A DNA stretch of 64,000 nucleotides from NCBI GenBank assembly GCA_030704615.1, contig CM060731.1, forward strand, positions 22,692,001 through 22,756,000, read 5' to 3'. The notes below the pieces were generated by a model. That model was not told the origin of the DNA and made no database searches. It saw only the letters and a program-made list of their open reading frames with translations. A program made the translations under genes and the position numbers. The stretch comes from Takakia lepidozioides (taxonomy: Eukaryota > Streptophyta > Takakiopsida > Takakiales > Takakiaceae). Positions 20,683 to 31,338 of the stretch are shown piece after piece. The first letter of the stretch is position 1. Each line of letters starts with the position of its first letter.

Positions 20683-21259
20683 ACTCTTAGTTTACCATTC
20701 TTCTTGGGAACTATCACAATGGGTGACAACCAAGTTGTATACTCTATTGGGTATATAAACTTAGCCTCAGCCAACTTCTTGATCTCTTCTCCAACCTTCT
20801 GTGCGTAGTTGGGATTCATTCTGTACCTTGCCTGCTTGATTGGTACTGACCCTGGTTCCAGTTCAATATATGCTGACAGATTTCAGGTGGTATCCCTTTT
20901 AGATCCTCATAGCTCCAAGCAAATACATCTCTGTATTTGATGAACAAACTCTTAGCTTCTTCAAAGAATTCTGGCTCCAAATCAGCTCCTACCTTCACCA
21001 TCCTCGGTTCCTCTTTAGTTCCCACATTCACTTCCCTCACTTGCTCATCAGCTGTGATTGTCCAACCAGTCACCACTTCATCCTGTAAACTCACAGTGGC
21101 TGGTTCCTCTAGGATTTCCATTTCTCCTTCTTTTTCTTCATAGAAATGTGATGGGTAACTGCTGGTTTCCTCTTCAATTGGTGTTGCTGACACTACACCA
21201 CAGCAGATACCCTTAAACAACTTAGGCCTTCCAGCCGCATCTCTGCAACCTGCTCCCAC
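20430..21259 (-). pseudogene. Pol: protease-RT linker and N-terminal RT in two broken frames
   Basis: 21259-20816 encodes an acidic linker ending FAWSYEDLKGIPPEICQH, the sequence that precedes RT in gypsy Pol. A frameshift at about 20870 then moves to MNPNYAQKVGEEIKKLAEAK and WLSPIVIVPKKNGKLRVCVN, the first RT motifs. A second frameshift at about 20645 leads into the main frame at PLPFTEAVLD. Both shifts fall inside the conserved RT, so no functional enzyme is made from this copy. Confidence 0.85.
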
Positions 21260-21999
21260 TCTGGGTGTGCAGCAAATAGGGTAGCTTCCTGCTCCTCATC
21301 CAGTCCTCCTCTCCAGTCATACTCTCTGACCCCTCGAGGTCTTCTCGTAGCAGGTAATCTACTAGATTTCTTTGTGGTAATTTGTATCTCGTGTATCCCA
21401 TTATGCACGGTTAGTAACTGAGAATTCCAGTCATGGAATACCCTGGCCTGTTTCAGCCACGGACGTCCCAATAATAAGGAGTAAGCCTCCATGACTTCAT
21501 CCATCTTCAACACAGTTACTGTGATCATAAAGATCATCTTCTGTATCTGTATCTTAACTCCTCTTATTAATCCCAATGGCTGTACACTTCTTTGATCTGC
21601 CATTGTTACTGTAAATGGGGCTGGTTTCATGTTACTTAGACCAAGCTTCTTTCTTAATTGGTCTGTCATGATATTTACTCCAGAGCCTCCATCTATCAGT
21701 ACATCAGTTAGTTCTGTGCTTCCAATTCTCAATTGGATTACTGGCATAGAATCATCAAAGTCCATGACTGTTTCTCGCCCTTCCGGCTTCACATTATAAC
21801 TGGTCACCTTGTTGTTCAGGTCTGTGTTTCCTGTCTCCTGGGCAATTCGATTGATTGCTTGATACAGCCTGTGTCTACAATAAGGTGCCACAGCCAATAG
21901 CTGTCCAATGGTAATCTCTGCTTTGGTCTGGCATATTACTTCAGCCAAAGTCCCTTCATTACTGCATGTCTGCATCTTCTTTCTTCCTTTCATCCTCAC
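21193..21999 (-). CDS. Pol: aspartic protease region
   Basis: 268 codons. DVLIDGGSGVNIM is the retropepsin active-site segment in the plant gypsy form (D-G-G-S in place of D-T/S-G). SLLLGRPWLKQ is the second flap-side motif and DW.SQLLTVHNG follows. It overlaps the end of gag by about 40 bp in another frame and overlaps the next frame at 21259, so expression would need a frameshift or a restored fusion. Confidence 0.85.
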   Translation of the reverse strand: MRMKGRKKMQTCSNEGTLAEVICQTKAEITIGQLLAVAPYCRHRLYQAINRIAQETGNTDLNNKVTSYNVKPEGRETVMDFDDSMPVIQLRIGSTELTDVLIDGGSGVNIMTDQLRKKLGLSNMKPAPFTVTMADQRSVQPLGLIRGVKIQIQKMIFMITVTVLKMDEVMEAYSLLLGRPWLKQARVFHDWNSQLLTVHNGIHEIQITTKKSSRLPATRRPRGVREYDWRGGLDEEQEATLFAAHPEWEQVAEMRLEGLSCLRVSAVV

Positions 22000-24276
22000 T
22001 CACTTCTTCTTCTCCATCAGAATCAGAGGAATCTGCCACAGGAATATCAGTACTCTTCTGCATTTCCCTTATGGTATCTGCCACTTCCTTGTGCAGTTCC
22101 TTCTCATCTCTCCAAGCCTCATCATCTTCAGGCATATCACTGCCACCTTCATTATCATCCTCTTCCTCAACTACTGGAGGTATTAGTTTGGCTTTGCTTC
22201 TTGTTACTATCATTGTACTTACTTCTGGTACAACACATGGCCTAACCATGTGAGCTGCCACCACTGGGCCCTCATTCACAGGAGCTCTCATCTCATTCTG
22301 GTGTCTAATCCAGAATGAACAGGCTGCCTTGCGATGTCCTGGCTGATTACAATAGTAACATAGTTCTTCACCATTGGGTCCTCGCCCTTGGTCTGTTCTT
22401 GGATTATTTCTGTAATCCTAATTCCCGGGCTGGTAATTCCCCCTTGGATTACCCTGATAGTTGCCTCTGGAATTTCCTTGGTAATTCCCTCTTGAATTAC
22501 CTCTCCCTTCCATGCCATTGTTATAACCACCAGACCTACCATAGTGGTCCTGATCATTGTTTCTTCTTGGCTGGGGCTGCACCTGATGCACCCTTACTTG
22601 CCTAGGTTCTCTTGCAGCTGTCCTTCTGTTGTAGTAACAATTCTCAGTAGAATGGTTATTCATTTTATAGATAGTACAGTGTTTCTCCTTATGTGGCATT
22701 CTGTGGTGGTATGGCCTTCATTCTGGCACTTTGCACACCATACACCCTTCCTCCAATGTGTTGCAGCCTCTGTGGCATACTTCTTCAAGATTTCTTCCAA
22801 TCTTTTCTCATAGTTATCCCTCTTCAACTTCTCCTTTCTCTTACTCTTCCTTTTTAGTTCTTGCTCTTCTTCTTCATCTGACTCATCCTCAGAGTCCTCA
22901 TCATCCCTTTTCTCTCTCCTGAGCATTCCCAATTGCTCAATTCTGTTTGCAGTTTCAAATGCCTCCTCCACTGTATTATGGGGTAACATATCCACTTTCT
23001 TTTGCAACTCTGGTCTTAGTCCACTCACAAACCAAGTCTTCTGTAAACCTGGTGCTGGTACTGCAGCCAGCTTTTTCATCATCAATTCCATCTTTTCCAT
23101 ATACTCCTCAACAGTTTCATGCTTCTTTTGCTTTAACTGTTGTAAACTTCCATACACCTCATCCTCAGTCTTGTCCTGAACCTATTTCGTTTTACTTGTC
23201 CTGAACCTATTTCGGAATGCTGTATTCAAGCCATTCCAGGTTAGGAAATGATTATCAGGGAATCTTGCATACCATTCACTTGCTTTCTTGATAAGTGAAC
23301 AAGGAAACAATCTCATCTTGGCATCATCGCCATTCTCATTGTTCACTATACACATGTGCTCAAATTGGCTAATGTGTACATCGGGATCCCCTTTTCCTGA
23401 ATATATTGGAAAATGTGGTTTTGCCCGTGTTGGTTGTAACGCCATCTGTGGCCCTACCTTCTGCCCACTGACAGGTGCTGGCACCCTTGCTGGTGCTGGT
23501 CCTTCAGGACCTGTTGTTGTTGTGGTGGATCTTCCACCAAGTGGTGGCCCTTGAGCACTCCCTGCTACTGGCCCCACGATATTCACAGTATTCCCAGCTT
23601 CAGTTGCACTACTTCCCACACTCCCAGTCCCCCCAGAGCCAGATCCAGGCAGCCCGCCTAATCCCCCTGAGCCGACACCTTCGTTGGCCTGTGATCCAAG
23701 TGCTCCACTTGATCCAGGTCCAACGGGTTGGGATGTCCTGGTTGTAGTCTCAACCTCAGCTGTTGGGTCTACTTCTTCATACTCTTCCTCTTCCAATTTC
23801 TTCTCTCTGTTTTCATCCTCCAAGTTCTGCCCTTGGGTTTCTTCTTCACTCATGTAACTCAACTGCAATGGTGTTGGAGAGTCTGAACTCTCCGTTGGCT
23901 CTGCCACATCCTCTCCTCCTTCTTTACCTTCCGCTTCAGAAACTGGAGTTCCTGCTTTTGGTGTTCCATGCCAACTCTTATCAAAGATTTCTGTCAAATC
24001 TTTTATCCAGGGATGTACCTCAGATCTTTCACCTCGTGATTGATCTTCTTCCCGTACCAATTCCCTTAATCTTTCTTGCAAAGAAAAAGAAGGAGTGGCA
24101 TCCAACTCTAGTTCTTCCGGTATGGGTGATGTACTCTTTGATCTTAATGGTGCGAGAGGTCCAGATGATTCCCCTATGTCTATTCCTCTCTCCCAAAGAT
24201 ATGGATAATTAGCTTTCAGATAGCTTTCTCTTTTTGCTGAATATCTCTGGCGTCTAGCTTCTCTTTCATCACTCAT
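21959..24276 (-). pseudogene. Gag with three zinc-knuckle-like motifs, interrupted
   Basis: Starts MSDEREARRQRYSAKRESYL. A long acidic, then G/S/T-rich region leads to the capsid core (FPIYSGKGDPDVHISQFEHM, LIKKASEWYARFPDN, 23480-23190). A duplicated 20-bp segment at about 23170-23215 brings in a stop. The core then resumes with VYGSLQQLKQKKHETVEEYM. Knuckle 1 is CAKCQNEGHTTTEC and knuckle 2 a CTIYKMNNHSTEN C variant. An RGNYQGN repeat follows, then an in-frame TAG at 22418-22420 (GN*DYRNN). Knuckle 3 is CYYCNQPGHRKAAC at about 22350. Gag packages the element RNA into particles. Confidence 0.88.
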
Positions 24277-24297
24277 GTCCCATGTCTTTCATTTCTT

Positions 24298-24822
24298 TTA
24301 ATGTGGCAATAACCAATACTCTCTTCTGTAATATCTCTCGTATATGCCTGGGTTTCTTTCTAGCTTCAATGCACCCTTGGCTATACTAGAAGTCTCCGTT
24401 ACCATATAACCATATGGCAAACAAGTCTGGAAAGTTGTTCTTGGTGTGAGTTTGATCCACAAAATATCCTTTGGAATCCAATTCTTTACCAGTACAAGCT
24501 CTTCATGCATATGAGTATACACATTCACCTTTCTTTCCTCCCAGCCTTCAAACTCTACTCGCTTAATGGATAGCAATGCTATTACATAAACCAGTGTTGG
24601 TAACCAACGTGCTCTTCCTCTACAGGCCACCTGATAAATCTTTATCACTCCTTTCTCCAGACCCCATTCAGGGTCAGCATCATGCACTCTCTTAAGAATG
24701 TTTTCTTTACAACCGTCTGGCAATTCCAAGAACCTTTGAAAGAATCGTTTGGATAATCTTTCCTTCTCAGTTTCACAAGGAATTTGATTCACATCAAAAT
24801 TCTTTAATTCTCCAACCACCAT
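24298..24822 (-). CDS. Leader ORF upstream of gag, 174 codons
   Basis: The first ORF after the primer-binding site, starting MVVGELKNFDVNQIPCETEK and ending just before gag. Contains KRFFQRFLELPDGCKENIL and a short hydrophobic stretch WLPTLVYVIALLSIKRV. It is not gag by sequence and I do not recognise it. Some Tat-type elements carry an extra ORF before gag, which is the closest parallel. Confidence 0.55.
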   Translation of the reverse strand: MVVGELKNFDVNQIPCETEKERLSKRFFQRFLELPDGCKENILKRVHDADPEWGLEKGVIKIYQVACRGRARWLPTLVYVIALLSIKRVEFEGWEERKVNVYTHMHEELVLVKNWIPKDILWIKLTPRTTFQTCLPYGYMVTETSSIAKGALKLERNPGIYERYYRREYWLLPH

Positions 24823-24866
24823 GATCCTACCAGATGCCTGTCACATCTGGTTGTTCATGATCCAGT

Positions 24867-24884
24867 TCCCCAGTATGGTCGCCA
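24867..24884 (-). promoter_or_regulatory. Primer-binding site
   Basis: Two bases after the 5' LTR the minus strand reads TGGCGACCATACTGGGGA. It starts with the TGG expected to pair with a tRNA CCA end. I do not assign the tRNA species. Confidence 0.8.
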
Positions 24885-24886
24885 AA

Positions 24887-25889
24887 TGTCACGCGGCTTT
24901 TACTCACCCATCCCTTCGCTATCCGAGGCGGAAACTCCAAGATAGAAGAGTTGGAAATCTCTAAGCACTCAGCCCGCTCAGAACAATCAGTCATGACCTA
25001 CAGCTAGTGTATCATGGGGGTGTTTCCTATTTGTTTTCCTTCCCGCATTCATGTTAGCTAGTTACCTTACTGTTGGTAATTAAGTATCAGTTTGCTTCAG
25101 CAATCTATCGGATCCCATCAACTCATCCATTCATTCCACAACTTCACTCAGATCTCTCTACACAGTGTGAGTATGAAGTATGTATCAGATTAATATCTAT
25201 CGAGTATCAGGCTGAAGCCATGGAGTCTCTAATCTGCTCTACATTACAACTCTACTGCTTGCATTCATTAAGCATCAACAGATCGTCCTCCTCCTACTCT
25301 GTGCTCTCCCTCCTTCCGCTCAGAGATGCGCTCTCTCCTCCTTTCCTCCCGTGAAGTCCGAAGTTCCCCCAAGAAGTGATCCCCCGCCTCCCGTCCTTGC
25401 TCCTGGCTTTATCTTCCTACCCGTCCTTCTAACCGTTTCCCTCACTAACCGTCATCCGTGTACTAACATGTTCCATTCGCAGATGTTGTTCCCCACAGTC
25501 GTTCCCTGTCCTACTATCCGTTCCCTATGGTCGTGACAGCTGTGTCAAGCTGTGACTGGCTGTGCGACTGTGTTGGGCTGTGTCGACTGTGTCGAGCTGT
25601 GACTGGCTGTGACGGCTGTGTCTGGCTGTGTCTGGCTGTGTCGGCTGTGTCGGACTGTGACGGGCTGTGTTGGCTGTGATGGGCTGTGTCGGACTGTGAC
25701 GAGCTGTGTTGGCTGTGACGGGCTGTGTCGGACTGTGACGAGCTATGTTGGCTGTGACGGGCTGTGTAACCCCCCCCCTAAGTGCGCTGCTGTCACCCCT
25801 AAGGCTCCTGTTGGTCTTAGTCTGTGCAAAATTAAGGGTACCCCCACAGATCCCGTATAAGTGTCTAAGTCCCAGACAGTCCTCTAACA
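24887..25889 (-). repeat. LTR (5' LTR in element orientation)
   Basis: Matches 12637-13639 apart from about ten substitutions and a few indels. Minisatellite at 25540-25770. Confidence 0.93.
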
Positions 25890-25894
25890 ATAAG
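25890..25894. repeat. Target-site duplication ATAAG (right)
   Basis: Directly follows CTCTAACA at 25889. Partner of 12632-12636. Confidence 0.92.
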
Positions 25895-27579
25895 GCAGAG
25901 TTCTCAACATTTAAAGACAAACTGGGGACGGATTACATTCAAAGCAAGTTTAAGATGAACATGGAGACAAAACCACTCACGGCTACTTTTGTTAAGTACG
26001 TCTCCTCCATCAAGAAAGCTTATGAGGATAGAGGGGATGCCATGGCGATTATTTCAGCGAGTTTCAAGTCTCATTACGCTCTCATGGGGGGGGGAACCAA
26101 AATTCGCCGATGCCAAGTCCCGTTTGCGACTCGCACCGAGGAAACGGTTTGACAACATAACGATGGTGTTTGTCAATACAATTTCTGAAGATGACTCTGT
26201 GGTATTTTAGGCCAAGGACTATGTGAACATACTGGAAGCTTTTGTGGCTCAAAAAATGAACACGAGTGCTTTTGTTTTCTTCTTGACGCAATTGTCCTCG
26301 GCCGATCTGGTCTCCTACATCCAAAATGGTCTCGAAAGAACATTGTATCTTGTCCGGCAGGGATTTTATGTTCCAGGGGAGTATGAAAACGTTTACAAAA
26401 ACATCACAAAGACTTTCTCTCGGACTGTCCTGTGCCTGTCCTGTGCCTAGACTATGTTTTTCCGACGACACCTGAGGAGATGCAGAATCTGGACGAGCAC
26501 ATTGCGACAATGCTATTAATCAAGCCAATTCAGCCGATTCTTGAAGGGCCTTTTGGGAAGCCATCAGCTTTTGAAGAAGACTGCAGGACTTATACTCATG
26601 AGCTACAAGGTGACACCTGCGACTATTTGGCCTCCCTGTTTTGTCGAGACGGGATGTCCGCTGTCAACATTTTTGGAGGCGTGATGTTGACGTACGCCCT
26701 TCATGTAAGTGTAAAACCTGTTTGCATTTTAAATACGCTTTTTACATTTTGGTTCGAGCACGTCCTCAGTTTTACTGACTGGGTTTATCTGCAGGCAAGA
26801 AACATTTGAGTGCTTGACATCAACCAACAAAAAAAAAAAATTGCAAAGAAAAAGTTGAAGCGAATTTTAAGAAGCTTCAAATTGAGAATGACAATGTTGC
26901 TGACGAGGTTGACGGTGGAGACGATGATGAGGATGAGGAAGTGGAGGATGAAGATTTGGAAGAAGAAACCATTCAAGGAGATGGAGGACATTCCGAACAC
27001 AGGGAGGAGGACGAGGGGATCGAGGGTGACGAGGGCAACGAGGGCAACGAGGGCCACGAGGGAATCAATGCAGAACCTTGGGAGGCTAGACACCTTGATG
27101 TGATTCAGGACTTCAGAACTCAGTCACTGGATGGACTTGAGAACCTCACGCAAGACGTTGCGGTCCACAAGGTTGTGATTCTTGACGGGAATTCGTCGAG
27201 TTCAAGCAAGAGAACTAAGAGTAATCCTCCTTCACCCTCAAAGGGTGGCGAGGCCAGCGCTATGGAGGTAGGCGGGAATCTTGTTCGGAGTACAAAAGAG
27301 TGGTTCAAACCTGTAGAAGGGGACGAGCCGGCGCCAACGTCCCCGTCTCCCGCTAAAGACAGGGTAGAGAGAGTGAGGACTAAGAGCCCGTGTCCCACAA
27401 AACACAGCGGACACAGAGCGAGGACCAAGAGCCCGTCTCCCGCAAAAGACAGGGGAGACAGAGCAAGGACTAAAAGCCCGTCTCCCGGAAAGGACAGGGG
27501 AGACAGAGGCAGGACTCAAAGCCCAACTGACTCTCACAGTGTCTCCCAACATGTCAATGTGGATGTAGGTAACGAATGA
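25895..27579 (+). pseudogene. GQHT-motif gene, 3' part: helical region and acidic/SP-repeat tail
   Basis: Continues the frame of 12604-12636 across the retrotransposon as KKKYHFNK then AEFSTFKDKLGTDYIQ. A run of ten G at 26087-26096 shifts the frame (MGG then EPKFADAKSRLRL). A helical segment DYVNILEAFVAQKMN follows, then LDEHIATMLLIKPIQPILEG up to 26704. Intron 26705-26794 has GTAAGT and CTGCAG ends. The tail has a coiled segment (VEANFKKLQIENDNVADEVD), a long D/E/G stretch and, from 27340, four repeats like RARTKSPSPAKDRGDR that look like phosphorylatable SP sites. Stop at 27577-27579. Compositionally nuclear; family unknown. Confidence 0.5.
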
Positions 27580-28097
27580 CACCTCGAGATTTATATATGG
27601 TGTCTTTAAGTATTTTAAATAGAACAAATTGTGTGTATTGCATCTGGTTGTGTTCTGGTTGTGTTTATGTTAATAGCTAATCTGTATTTTGATTTTTGTT
27701 TGGCGTCATATTCCCACCTCCTTCAACTTTACATGTGACTGACGGTTACAAAAACTCATATAGATCCATGAACGGAAATTGGAGGAAATTACACAAACAC
27801 GGACAGAATCCATCGCAACTCAAACAGTGAGGAGGCAGGTGGACTTAACAATCAGGGTCAGCCCCACCTGATCCGGTCATACAAGCAACATCCACTGCAC
27901 AGTCGACGTTGCGAGATGGAGGAAATGAGTCGGAGATGGTCGTTGCTCAGCGTAAAGGAAAAGAGAGCGAGCAGCCACACCAACAAATTCGGAATCTCTC
28001 CCCGAAACGGGAATACACTTCATAACCATCTTAGAAATGTTCTTCTTTGTCATTCTTCTAGTTCTCAAAATGAATTAATTGTTATGTTATTCCACAG
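27580..28097. other. Intergenic or intronic stretch before the first FCP1-like gene
   Basis: Contains palindrome copy 9 and ends in a plausible 3' splice site (ATTCCACAG, 28089-28097). A short purine-rich frame from 27916 (MEEMSRRWSLLSVKEK) could be an upstream exon. Nothing else is recognised. Confidence 0.4.
27886..27911. repeat. 26-bp palindrome, copy 9
   Basis: CAACATCCACTG, CA, CAGTCGACGTTG, with outer GC on both sides extending the symmetry. Confidence 0.8.
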
Positions 28098-28898
28098 GAT
28101 GATATGATTCACCCTCCAATCGACTATCACCAATCTGTGAACCCACAGGATTGGTATCGCCTCTCTGAGGGACCGAATGGATGTCGACCAGGATACTATG
28201 TCCTGGTTCTTGACGTCGGTTACCTTGGTGAGGTTTACCTCCGAGATGGACCGAGATCCCCTCCCACAACCCATCCTTGTATCTGCGATGAAAAATTCAA
28301 GCTTACAGTCCGACATGGTTTGGACGACTTCTTGAAATGGGTCCTTAAACATTTTAAGGTCTACTTTTGGAAAACTTGACCGTTAGACAATGTCCTGGAT
28401 ATAGGGCTGGCTTTGTTTAGAAGAACATTTCACAAGGTCAGGGAATTCAACAATGAGGACTGCGTGAAGCATAGATAGACTTTCAGTGACGAATGGCCCA
28501 AATATCCGAAAGCACCAATATATCTTAAACGTCTTTACGATATTATCACTGTAGACGACACTGTAGCGTACAGATCAAACACACTTCTCATCGATACTAC
28601 AGAAAATATGTATAAGTCTTACTTGAACCAAAAGTCGATCGGTATCTTCCTTCCAAAATATAAAGCGCTCGTCGACCCATATAAGGACATGTTTCTTCTA
28701 GATGAACTCAAACCGCACCTTGACGAGTTGCGGTTATCCGGAAAAGACGCTGATATATTCAACGTGGAAAAACCCATAGGATGTCGACCGTATAATGACC
28801 AAAAGGTCAAATGCCTCTTGCTATGGGATTTGCAGTGGCAGGTTTATCTTAGAAAACAAAAATTGCCTGACACTTCCTTGGAACAGATTGAAACATAG
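28098..28898 (+). pseudogene. FCP1/NIF-type phosphatase-like gene 1
   Basis: After the 3' splice site it reads DDMIHPPIDYHQ. YVLVLDVGYLGEVY is in the place of HAD motif I. Then HGLDDFLKWVLKHFKVYFWKT (compare RP.LDDFL....FEV.VWS). After two in-frame stops (TGA 28377, TAG 28476) come WPKYPKAPIYLKRLYDI and SNTLLIDTTENMYKSYLNQK (compare NTLLLDDSP.K...NP), and a C-terminal tail. The reading frame is otherwise intact. Motif I has only the first aspartate (DVGYL rather than DxDG/T), and the motif-III lysine/aspartate region reads LIDTTE, so it would not be a normal CTD-type phosphatase even if repaired. The stops replace positions where R and Q would be natural, compatible with C-to-T change. Confidence 0.6.
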
Positions 28899-28919
28899 AT
28901 GGCTATTCAAGATTTTCCT

Positions 28920-28945
28920 GAACCTTGACTGTCCAGTGGACGTTG
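28920..28945. repeat. 26-bp palindrome, copy 10
   Basis: GAACCTTGACTG, TC, CAGTGGACGTTG. It follows the last FCP1-like 1 codon by about 20 bp. Confidence 0.75.
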
Positions 28946-29111
28946 CTCCCAATGTCAATCCTGTCCATGGTTTATCTTGATTACTACCTAAGTAGATGTA
29001 TGAATTTATGACAGATTGCAGCACTTGTTTCTCTACTTGCGAAAGGATTGCGCTTGTTAATTTTTTACCTGAATGGAGTTTTGTGAAAAATCTGAAGCAC
29101 TAGAAGAGCTA

Positions 29112-29724
29112 CAATGTCCCCTGGATGTCAGAGACAGACTACATGATACCAGCTCTTGTTGGATTTCGACTTGTCTATAGGCAGGAAAAATATCGCGAGA
29201 TGTGGACAGAGTTGAACAAACATTTCTGTGTAGAAATATGGAGCTGCATGATGTACAAGAACTTGCAGTCTGTCCTGGATTTTATGCTTCAGGGTCTTCC
29301 TCAGCCGACATTCATTATGTCTCAAGAAGATTGTATCTCCCGTTCTACTTCTGTCCACCCTCAATTCATATCAGGATACGACCCACCGAGTCTGTTATTG
29401 AAGCCATTGATGACTGTCTGGCAAAGATTTGGTGGTTAGTACAACAAGAGTAACACTCTACTCGTTGACGATTCTGCTATTAAATGTGTGTTGAACCCGC
29501 TTGAATCATGTCTGATTCTAAATCGTTTGAATCCGTTGAGACGGATTCTTGCTATCTCTTTGCTTGAAATGAAGAAATCTCGCACCGTTTCCAGTTATCT
29601 CAGAGAAAAGAGGATAGGACTTAAGCCTTATCATAACGTTTCCACCGATCCCAAGTTTAAGCCTCTCTTGGATTATATTGACGATTCTAATTACCAGAAT
29701 CTCCGATATGATGCTTCAAAATAA
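29112..29724 (+). pseudogene. FCP1/NIF-type phosphatase-like gene 2
   Basis: Recognisable core: WTELNKHFCVEIWSCMMYKN (compare L...FEV.VWSS....N), FIMSQEDC in the place of the FxWDQ.HC segment, PLMTVWQRFGG, then an in-frame TAG at 29437 followed by NKSNTLLVDDSAIKCVLNP. The last matches the conserved NTLL-D-D-SP-K-NP block, including both aspartates. The N-terminal motif I is not identifiable: PALVGFRLVYRQ occupies its place with no Asp. A basic tail to a stop at 29722 follows. It is a paralogue of the gene just upstream and of those near 41.4 and 44.1 kb. Probably inactive. Confidence 0.6.
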
Positions 29725-30218
29725 AGATTTCATTGATCAACCACGTCTATGTTGCAATCTCAATTTTTGGTTGGTTTTTCTCTAGGTTGCATTGTATTTG
29801 TATGAGCACTGTTGTCTATTGTGCTTTCCATTTCAATTTGAATTGACATGGAATTGTTTGCTATCTCTTAGTCTCATACTTGCGTTTCTCCATCCTATAC
29901 ATCCCCGATCCTCTGGGATACAAGCCTTCTTTGAAACTCGTCTCGGGGGATTTTTCAAATCCGACAACCTCCACTGTTCAGTGGAGGTTATCTTTTGTCT
30001 GTACAATGACCATGTAAGTTCATTTGGGCAGGTTCGTGGAGATGCTTCTGATGCCAACTTCTCGTCGGAACCTCCATTGGAATCCTCCATATCAGAAATC
30101 CGTTGACAGAGGGACAACATTTACAGTACTGTTGAGATTTCTATCATCGACGGTGAAGCATCATCCAGGCACTTGGCTTCCCTTCAATTGCATGACCTCT
30201 GCTTCAGTCCATTCCTGA
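29725..30218. other. Stretch without a recognised gene
   Basis: Contains the near-perfect palindrome copy 11 and a solitary left half-like GAACCTCCATTGG at 30068. A short open frame at 29792-30106 runs through the palindrome and is therefore unlikely to be coding. Confidence 0.4.
29965..29990. repeat. 26-bp palindrome, copy 11
   Basis: CAACCTCCACTG, TT, CAGTGGAGGTTA. Eleven of twelve arm positions pair. Confidence 0.9.
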
Positions 30219-31059
30219 AAAGGATGTTCCGTCGCAGGATTGTTTAGGATTGAATGTCGAAGGTGGAAGCCAACATGACAAATGTGTAGGGGATTGCGTT
30301 GACCTCACTTTACAATTCTCACCCTTCTTTTTAAGTGTCAAGGGTCTGAAATCTACCTCGAGAATGTCAGCCATTGAGGACGCGGCTGAGGCTGCGGCTC
30401 TACAGCACATTGTTGCCTCTCTTCCCTCCTTCTCTCCCCAGCATGAGGGTTGGACAACCCAAATCAAAAGGAGTAAGGTGACATTACTTATATCTGAATT
30501 CTTACTCGTCTTTTTGTTTTCCTTAGTACTGGGTCTGATGTTCTTGTTTTACTCCAGGCCAGAAAATCTACGGATTATGGCCTTCCTGTCAAACGACGTC
30601 TTCATTGGAATTCTGTTTCGAAGTAATCCCTTCATTATGTGTGCATTCCATTTAGGATGTGGAGTGCTCAAGGGACAATTTCCATTCCGTTCTCCTTCTC
30701 CGCATCCATTTTCCTTCTCCGCATCCATTTGGACAAGGACAAAGACGAAACAATTGCAGTTTCTCGGCTTCGCGACCCTGCAGTGTTGGCGCAATGTTCT
30801 GCACCAAGGAAGCAGCATAAAGCCCCCAAACCATTTCTATCTCTTATACAAATCGGTTTCACCGGAGAGAAGTCTGTCTTCAGAGACAAAGCAAAATCGA
30901 GGAAGAAAAGTTATACCTCGGACATACCGGGGTCTCATCAAAACACGTCCGTTGGGATCCCAGGTCCGCCAGCGAGACTTTCCAATAAGGCGACATCAGT
31001 ATTATTCGATATCATTTTTCCACTTTCTTCTCCTTTGTGTTCGTTTGGTTCTGCACTAA
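30219..31059 (+). pseudogene. Unrecognised native-locus coding trace
   Basis: A frame through CLGLNVEGGSQHDKC and KSTSRMSAIEDAAEAAALQHI (30350-30410) has the K/S...A...AA..AL..I pattern seen at the end of double-stranded-RNA-binding-like domains; the similarity is weak. A GTGACA donor at about 30478 and a TTACTCCAG acceptor near 30557 could bound an intron. Beyond it, two frames overlap (for example GFTGEKSVFRDKAKSRKKSY) and a 16-bp TTCTCCGCATCCATTT segment is tandemly duplicated at 30695-30730. It is probably a decayed gene of the same cluster. Confidence 0.3.
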
Positions 31060-31137
31060 TTAACTCAATCTTTTTTCAAGAGGCGGGGATGCTGCACGAT
31101 ACCTTCATCAATTTCCCTCCGTACAAGATATTTTCTT

Positions 31138-31163
31138 GAACCTCCACTTGGCAGTCGACGTTC
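31138..31163. repeat. 26-bp palindrome, copy 12
   Basis: GAACCTCCACTT, GG, CAGTCGACGTTC. It lies 145 bp left of the CACTA insertion point. Confidence 0.8.
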
Positions 31164-31304
31164 CTCTTCTTTGCAATATTTACCCTCATTTCGAAACATT
31201 CCAAGCCCGCAACACGTACAGGTTTTGGCCACTTTTTGCACGTTCGTGTTGATCTTCCATACACTCAATCATTATGGGTCATGGGTATTTTCATGGCAGA
31301 AACA

Positions 31305-31307
31305 CTA
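31305..31307. repeat. CACTA target-site duplication CTA (left)
   Basis: Three bases before the transposon end; matches 43943-43945. A 3-bp duplication is diagnostic for CACTA elements. Confidence 0.85.
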
Positions 31308-31338
31308 TACTACAAGAGATGAGCGTTTTTAGGACTAC
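31308..31338 (+). repeat. CACTA left terminal inverted repeat
   Basis: TACTACAAGAGATGAGCG and onward; partner 43912-43942. Mismatches at five positions, including the first base. Confidence 0.85.

Larger units (their letters stand above)
12637..25889 (-). mobile_element. Complete Athila-like Ty3/gypsy LTR retrotransposon, 13.25 kb
   Basis: Bounded by two 1003-bp direct LTRs and the duplication ATAAG, with coding on the minus strand. Order in the sense direction is: LTR, primer-binding site, a 174-codon leader ORF, gag with zinc knuckles, protease, reverse transcriptase, RNase H, integrase, a long third ORF, purine tract, LTR. The RT (MDGFSGYNQ, MPFGLCNAPATFQR, FLDDFSVY) and the extra ORF after integrase fit the Athila/Tat branch. 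The LTRs differ by only about ten substitutions plus compensating indels, so insertion is fairly recent. Yet gag and pol carry stop codons and frameshifts, so this copy could not have moved by its own proteins if those lesions predate insertion. It disrupts the GQHT-motif gene. Confidence 0.93.
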
